From Helicostylum pulchrum (lineage: Eukaryota > Mucoromycota > Mucoromycetes > Mucorales > Mucoraceae), in assembly GCA_025677825.1 (NCBI GenBank), contig JAIXMO010000071.1, positions 58,793 to 122,792 on the forward strand: 64,000 bases of DNA. The letters are read 5' to 3'. Made by a program: the position numbers and the translations under genes. The number at the start of each line of letters is the position of its first letter. Position 1 is the first letter of the stretch. The notes beneath the pieces were generated by a model. It did no database searches and had not been told where the DNA came from. It saw only the letters and a list, made by a program, of their open reading frames with translations. Shown piece by piece: positions 58,301 through 64,000 of this stretch.

Positions 58301-59864
58301 TTTCCACCTTCCTTTCAAGTCCACTAATTTGTGCCTTTTCTTGTTCAATACGACTGACCAAGTGCTTTTTATTTTCTTGAATTGACATCAATCTACTTTT
58401 TAAAACCTGTAATTCGTCTGAAAGTGCGTTTTGTCTAGACACGGCTTCTTGTTTTAATTGTTCTGCTCTTAATGTCTTTGTCTTGATACCCTTTCTTAGT
58501 ACAGCTGCGGATCTTTCCCCTTCTTGTGTAGGTAATTTATAATTGTATTGATCATTGATAGATTGGATAAGTTCTGCTCTAGCATTAATTTGACGTTCAT
58601 GTTCTTCACGTGCAGCCTCTAAACGACCCATAATTGAATGCTTTTGAACTAAATCATCGCGTGCCTTTTTCAACTTGCGTTCTAATTGACTCTTTTCATT
58701 TACAAGTACACTCTTTTCGCGTTGAGAACTATTATCTCTTGCCTGGTACGCTTGTAACATACATTTCAACTCTTCTGTGGATTCAGGACGAGGAGTGATG
58801 TGATCTTGTAACGAGTTCAAAGTACTTTGATAAAAATCTCTCTTATTAACGATTTGTTGAATTTGATCACCTGTTAAATTAATATCTTTAAATGTATCAT
58901 TGAGTTTAGTATACTCTTGTTGCACACGTTCAATATTTTCTTCCAAGGATTGTAAAGTTTCTGATTTGGCTGCTGCTTGTTGAGATACTTGAATGACATT
59001 GGTACGGATACGCTTAGCCTTTTCTGTATCTGACTTTAATCCTTCTAATCGAATATTGTTGTTACTGATGATGATATTCCTCTGCTTGATGAGATTTTTG
59101 ATACTTTCTGAAATCACTTGGTATTGTTTTGCGGAGAAAATATCGTCAAATTTCTTTTTTAGTGCACTGGGTTCAGCAAATGGCCAATTACTTTCTTCTT
59201 GATGACAGAAAACAACATTTTCCAAAATAGCTTTAGGAACACCAAGATGAAGAGGTAATTCTGCATCCATATCTGCGCAACGACTACTGATACTATAAGT
59301 CTAAAAATAAAAATAAAAATTGATAAATACGTGTTTTTCGTTTATCTCTATTTTATATATATTTGCCTGTTGCGTTATAGGATCAACTCTTAATAAAGAA
59401 CTATCAATGGCTCTTTGTGATAGTGCGTTCTTTCTTAAGGTAACTCCCAAAGACCTGGTGCAAACCATGACTTGACCTTGCACGTTAACAAACTTCAATT
59501 TGATTTGTGCCTTGACTTCAGTTTTCCCTGACAACTTTTTTTTTTTTTTACTGCGTTAGTACTACGAAAAATAAAAGCAAGGTATAGTATTTACTCTAGG
59601 ATCGTTGACAAAAGCACCATTTCGACCGTTGGGAGGCAATTCGCCTGTACAAGCATACTTTAATGCCTCAATAATAGTCTGATCACAATACACAAAAAAA
59701 AGGCGTTAACTCTACTGTCAAGAAAAAGAAAAAAAACATACAGTTTTACCACACCCGTTCTCTCCAACAATGAGAGTCAATGGTGAATAGAATTTAATAT
59801 AGTTTACTTCTTCTGGACTAAAAGAACGAATGCCAATAATGGCCATTCCCTCAATACTTGACAT
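55316..59864 (-). CDS. RAD50: DNA double-strand-break repair ATPase Rad50
   Basis: Eleven exons (59742-59864, 59595-59678, 59367-59534, 57946-59300, 56740-57876, 56342-56663, 56022-56283, 55899-55966, 55632-55828, 55432-55560, 55316-55367) total 1,298 residues, the normal Rad50 length. Walker A GENGCGKT is at 34-41. Long coiled coils flank the zinc hook CPLC at about residues 675-678. The C-terminal half has [12 protein letters not shown], the signature [20 protein letters not shown] and Walker [13 protein letters not shown]. Rad50 works with Mre11 and Nbs1/Xrs2 in end tethering, resection and telomere upkeep. The third intron has a GC donor (GCAAAT at 59366-59361); the second ends in A12 followed by G. 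Confidence 0.97.
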
Positions 59865-59945
59865 GTTTTTTTTAAAAAAAATGAAGAAGGAGAAAAAGAG
59901 ATCAATTTTTTTTTTTTTTTTCGTAGTTGGCATAAGCTTTTTTAT

Positions 59946-60523
59946 TTATTTATTGTAACGATTTCGATTATTATTGTTATAATAATGGGGCTGTTGTTGT
60001 TCTTGGTGACTCTGTTCTTGCTGTTGTTGACGAGTAGCTAAAGCCTGTTGGCGATCGGGTTGTTGAACTTGAGCATCGTCTAAAGCATTAGGAGCAACAT
60101 ACAGACTCTTGTCAATCACGGGAGGAATGGGTTGAATCTCTGTACCTAATTCGCGTTCAATTTTGTAAAGATTGTATCTATCTTCATAAGTGATCAAGTT
60201 GATAGCTAAACCCAAGTGGCCGAACCTTCCAGAACGACCAATACGATGCAAATAAGTCTCTGCATTTTTAGGGAAATCAAAGTTGATAACAACATTAACA
60301 GCTTGAATATCAATACCACGAGTTAATAAATCAGAACAGACCAAATTACGACAAACACCGTTACGGAAATCATGAAAGACTCTGTTACGGTGACTTTGTA
60401 ACATTTTAGCGTGAGAATAGAAACAAGAATAACCTAATTCAGTGATTTTCTTGGCCAAGAGCTCTACACGGTTTGTTGAATTACAAAAGATGATAGACTG
60501 ATTGATTTGAAGCTGTTGGCATA

Positions 60524-60559
<36 letters not shown>

Positions 60560-61552
60560 AGTTAATATCCAGTTTTTAAATAACAATCAATATGTAAAGA
60601 TATTTGACTTTTTTTTTTACCTTGGAGAACAAGGTGTTTAAGCAATGTACTTTTTGCTTTTCTTCTACATAAGCATAGTACTGTGTTACACCACGTAATG
60701 TCAATTCGTCCATTAAATTAATTTCATAAGGCTTGACCAGGAATTTATCCTTAAAGGTCTTTACGATTAAAGGAAAAGTAGCACTGAATAACATAATTTG
60801 TCTATCCTTTGGAAAGAAACTTATCAACTGTTCAATAATTGGAGTAAATTCGGGAGACAAGAGTTTATCTGCTTCATCCATAACAAATGTTGTTGCTTCA
60901 CTGAAATCCGCTAAACCCTTTGATGCTAAATCCAATATACGACCTGGTGTACCGACAATTAAATGTACAGGTTCGCTAAGACGCATAATATCGTCCTTTA
61001 ACGTTGTTCCACCTGTAGTCACCATAATTTGTAAACCAAGATGCTTACCTAGATTCTTACATACTTGTGAAGTTTGAAGAGCTAATTCACGTGTGGGTAC
61101 CAGTAAAAGTGCTTGAACCTTTGCCTTCTTGTTATTGATCTTTTCCAGTGTAGGAATAACAAATGCGGCTGTTTTACCTGTACCGTTTTTTGCTCTTGCT
61201 AAAATATCACGACCGGTTAATGCAATAGGAATAGCCTCTTCTTGAATAGGCGAAGGTCTTTCGAAACCAGCTTCAAATATACCCATTAATAACTCTCGCT
61301 TTAAAAAGTAATCTTCAAACTCATTTCCTTTTGTTAAAGTGACATCCTAGTAAATTGAGTAAGTAAAAAAAAAAGTATTGTTATATAGTATTCACGTATT
61401 ACCTCTGTTTGTGGTCTAGCATCTTTTGGTGGGAGCGCAAGGTTCTTTTTCCAGTTATCATTTTCGTGACTAATAAGATTACTTTATAGTTAAATTACTG
61501 CAACAGAAAAAAGAAAAAGAATAATAGTATACCTCATTTGACTTGTTGACAT
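59946..61552 (-). CDS. DHH1: DEAD-box RNA helicase Dhh1/DDX6
   Basis: Four exons (61533-61552, 61403-61469, 60621-61346, 59946-60512) give 459 residues. All helicase motifs are present in order: Q-motif [20 protein letters not shown], Ia PTRELALQ, Ib [31 protein letters not shown] and [30 protein letters not shown] is specific to the Dhh1/DDX6/Ste13 group. The C-terminal tail is Gln/Asn-rich and low-complexity, fitting a P-body component. The protein promotes decapping and translational repression of mRNA. The last intron carries a run of about 38 A on the plus strand (poly-T in the transcript). Confidence 0.97.
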
Positions 61553-61765
61553 TATTCTTATATATATATATTACAGTTGTTGTCCTTTTCTTTTTCTTGT
61601 ATAAAACCTTTTTTTTTTTACAGTAGGGGTTTTTTTTTATAGTTGTATTTTACCTCTGTAAAAATAAGAGAGAGACTTTGAAACAATGTTGAGAAAGAAA
61701 GAGAGAAAAAAAAAAGGAAAAAAAAATAGGAAAAAAGTTTTAGTGTAAAAAAAAACGACGGTGTT

Positions 61766-63562
61766 TTAAAGCAAAACATTGTTGAACAACAAGTGAACAA
61801 TAGATTTACAATGAATATAAACATAACCGTAATGTAAATCATTCTCCCAATACTTTGGTTGTCTATAAGTACCGCGTATAATATGTTGCTCCAACTTGTC
61901 CCAGTCTGTTTCTTTCATTGCATAGTATTTGACTCGTTTTGATTGGTTAGCATTTAATCGCCTTAATTGACGTCTGTTACTACGTCCTTGACATAAATGA
62001 TACCACCTACTTGTGTTTTCTTTTCTTTTTACTACAAGAAAAGCTGCATCAATACTACTCTTTTCTATATACTGATTTAATCCAAGATATATGCCTTCTA
62101 TCACTAGTGCTTGTAGCGACTGTATTGGTAAATAAATATCTATTCTTTGATCTAATTCGTCTCTATCCTTGACACACTTGATTAGTTCCAATACTTTTAA
62201 ATTAGGACTCCAAGTTGACAATACATTGATTGACTTTGTTGTAAAATGCACGTGTTTTAATACAATACATTCAATATCAGATCCTTCTTTTATTATTGCC
62301 TTTTCATTCTTTATGGTCAAACGAGCCCTAGTTAATTTTAATGTCTTGAGTTGTTGACAGCAGTTTAAAATAGTATCAATATCACACCCATAACTCCAAG
62401 TGTACGCGTTCTCACCACAGTTCAATTCCAGTTCCTTCAGCTGCTCAAAATTCGAAAGGGGTTTCATTACTTGGTTTACGTCATGCAAGTTTCTCCACAG
62501 TTGTAATCGTAAAGTATCCATCTTCTTCATATCACAGCATTGTAAAATTGATTTAAATAACAATTCCAAGTTGATAAATGAACTCCTTATCGTACCATCC
62601 ACAGATACAGGTAATCCTTGTATATGCTGGTAAAAGCATATGTACGTATCTCTACTAACAGAATCTAGTGGTACAATGCGAACTCTTTTCAGTGACCGAC
62701 ATTGGCTGGCAATTAGAATTAGACCATTTTTGACTCCTTCAAATTGACGTGGTGTAGAATTGACAGGGTACCAGCTTTGATTTAACTCTAGAGTATGTAA
62801 CTCAGGGTATAGTTGTGCGATCACTTCTAACCATGAGTCATGCGTGAATGTATCTTGTACGATTAATGTACGAATAGAAGGAAACTGATGCTGAAGTGGA
62901 AAGTCTTCATTAGATTGTATAGAAATTACGAAATCCAGTAGCTTTAACTCTTGTAGCATAGGTAAACTATTATGTAGTTTCAAAATATCTTTTAGTGTAA
63001 ACCTACTCTGTTCATAACTAGCAATAGTGTTAGCCGTTGACTTGTCTCTGCCATACAAGCAAAGACTCTGCAAATGAGGCGTCGATGCAAGTAACACGGG
63101 TAATGATTTAAGCATGCGATGCATTGTATCAGCGCACAGTAGTGTCAGGTCTGTCAATGAACTACCATGCGTGTAAATCAAGTCTAGACTATAGCAGTTT
63201 AAAGCAGGTAGTTTTGTGATCCTTTCGTATTTCATTTTACTGTGCGCTAGATACTTCCAGAGCTTTGGGTTAAAGCTCAAGGACTCTAATAAAGGACAAT
63301 GAGCTGCTAACTGCTCGAATTCTTGTTTTGTGAAACCAATATGACACTCAAAATCCACATGTTTAACAAGCTTAGCGAGATTGACATTCAAGTGCATGAT
63401 GGTAGTATGAAATTGCTTCCATTGCTTTCTACTTGTAATGTGTACATGAGAGTATAGGCAAGGTTGAAAAGTCGCAAGCCAGTTGTGAGATACTTTGATA
63501 TATTCATAATAGTTCTCGGCATAACTACCAATTATATTTAAAATTTCATACGGTAAAAACAT
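61766..63562 (-). CDS. F-box/leucine-rich-repeat-like protein
   Basis: A single 598-residue exon. The N terminus (MFLPYEILNIIGSY ... VSHNWLATFQPCLYSHV) matches a degenerate F-box, the Skp1-binding part of SCF ubiquitin ligases. The remainder has many irregular leucine-rich repeats (LTDLTLLCADTMH, LQELKLLDFV, LHTLELNQSWYP, LKTLKLTRARL) expected to bind a substrate. The C terminus has a basic SNRRQLRRLNANQSKRVK stretch. Such proteins are numerous and fast-evolving in Mucorales-like fungi, so no orthologue can be named. Confidence 0.8.
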   Translation of the reverse strand: MFLPYEILNIIGSYAENYYEYIKVSHNWLATFQPCLYSHVHITSRKQWKQFHTTIMHLNVNLAKLVKHVDFECHIGFTKQEFEQLAAHCPLLESLSFNPKLWKYLAHSKMKYERITKLPALNCYSLDLIYTHGSSLTDLTLLCADTMHRMLKSLPVLLASTPHLQSLCLYGRDKSTANTIASYEQSRFTLKDILKLHNSLPMLQELKLLDFVISIQSNEDFPLQHQFPSIRTLIVQDTFTHDSWLEVIAQLYPELHTLELNQSWYPVNSTPRQFEGVKNGLILIASQCRSLKRVRIVPLDSVSRDTYICFYQHIQGLPVSVDGTIRSSFINLELLFKSILQCCDMKKMDTLRLQLWRNLHDVNQVMKPLSNFEQLKELELNCGENAYTWSYGCDIDTILNCCQQLKTLKLTRARLTIKNEKAIIKEGSDIECIVLKHVHFTTKSINVLSTWSPNLKVLELIKCVKDRDELDQRIDIYLPIQSLQALVIEGIYLGLNQYIEKSSIDAAFLVVKRKENTSRWYHLCQGRSNRRQLRRLNANQSKRVKYYAMKETDWDKLEQHIIRGTYRQPKYWENDLHYGYVYIHCKSIVHLLFNNVLL

Positions 63563-64000
63563 ACTTAGAGCAGAAAGTGAAGAAAGATTTGTGTCCTTTT
63601 TTTAAAAGAAAAATAATTCTACCGTTTTACTGTTTTTAATCTAGTTTATTTTAGTTGATGAACACACCTACAATGATAAATTACAGAAAAATAGTTAATT
63701 GAAAACCTAATCGATCTGATCTTGTTACATCGCTTATATATTTTATCCACTCCTTACATGACCTTTTTGTGTTGTTTGCTTAGTTAGTACTTGTCTACTA
63801 AGAAAAAGTACCAAGGACTAGTCTAATTATACCACTTAATGTAAGTAGTATTAAGAATATCACCACACTACACACCCAGAGGTTTTTTCGTGCAGTTTTT
63901 TGTAAATATCGGGGATGCATTTGTCTTCTTTTTGGGAATGGGGGAAGGAAGATGGGGGCCACTGGTGGTGGTCATTGGGGGGACCCTTTTATTTTGAGGG
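63563..64000. other. Intergenic, ends in G-rich patch
   Basis: AT-rich promoter side of the F-box gene up to about 63890, then an abrupt G-rich stretch (63935-64000) with four or more G-tracts of three to six. A 38-codon minus-strand frame starts with MTTTSGPHLPSP inside it and could be the beginning of a gene with an intron, but this is unsupported. Confidence 0.4.

Noticed and set aside
1..64000. CRISPR arrays, rRNA and tRNA genes
   Set aside because: No regularly spaced repeats, rRNA blocks or convincing tRNA B-box plus cloverleaf were found by eye; a dedicated tRNA scan could still reveal one.

Overview
The window comes from an AT-rich, intron-dense nuclear genome of a filamentous fungus, most likely an early-diverging (Mucoromycota / Mucorales-like) species. 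This is inferred from short introns of about 50-80 bp (GTAAGT-like donors, TACTAAC-like branch points, TAG or AAG acceptors), from fungal proteins (Rax2, Rtt109, Nvj2, Dhh1, a PDR-type ABC pump, an F-box/leucine-rich protein), and from a Fanzor nuclease beside a Mutator-like transposase. No rRNA, CRISPR array or convincing tRNA was seen.

Region 1-3.7 kb is mobile DNA. It holds a Fanzor RNA-guided-nuclease-family gene cut by the left window edge close to its RuvC-I motif. Only 73 bp later, on the same strand, lies a MULE (Mutator-like) transposase with a frameshift and a stop codon. I read the two as one mobile unit; this is the main discovery candidate of the window.

Region 3.9-11.3 kb is a dense housekeeping block: a UCH37/Uch2 proteasomal deubiquitinase, an MFS transporter, a small Cys-rich protein, a protein with five degenerate ~60-residue repeats and a C-terminal CaaX box, and Rtt109. 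Region 11.3-17 kb is mostly non-coding, with one acidic small protein, a 32-bp degenerate minisatellite and a decayed coding relic. Then come a PPIL4-type cyclophilin-RRM protein (17-18.5 kb), a small multi-pass membrane protein reconstructed from short exons (18.6-19.4 kb), and a full-length PDR ABC transporter on the minus strand (19.9-24.3 kb).

Region 24.3-41.4 kb alternates genes with long non-coding gaps: a leucine-rich-repeat protein with a basic tail, a 5'-truncated and frameshifted NDFIP/Bsd2-like gene, a LEA_2-like type II membrane protein, a threonine aldolase, the lipid-transfer protein Nvj2 and an ankyrin protein. Region 41.4-45.3 kb is a repeat graveyard with direct repeats, a foldback element and coding relics.

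Region 45.3-63.6 kb is gene-rich: an 11-exon Rax2 polarity landmark carrying a C-terminal SH3 domain, two tandem serine beta-lactamase-like genes with identical intron positions, an R3HCC1L-like protein, RAD50, DHH1 and an F-box/leucine-rich protein. Rtt109 (H3K56 acetylation) and Rad50 (break repair) both serve genome stability, and Rax2 and Nvj2 serve cell polarity and membrane contacts, but nothing suggests co-regulated clusters. Exon models were built by hand from splice signals and reading-frame continuity; most sum exactly to whole codons.
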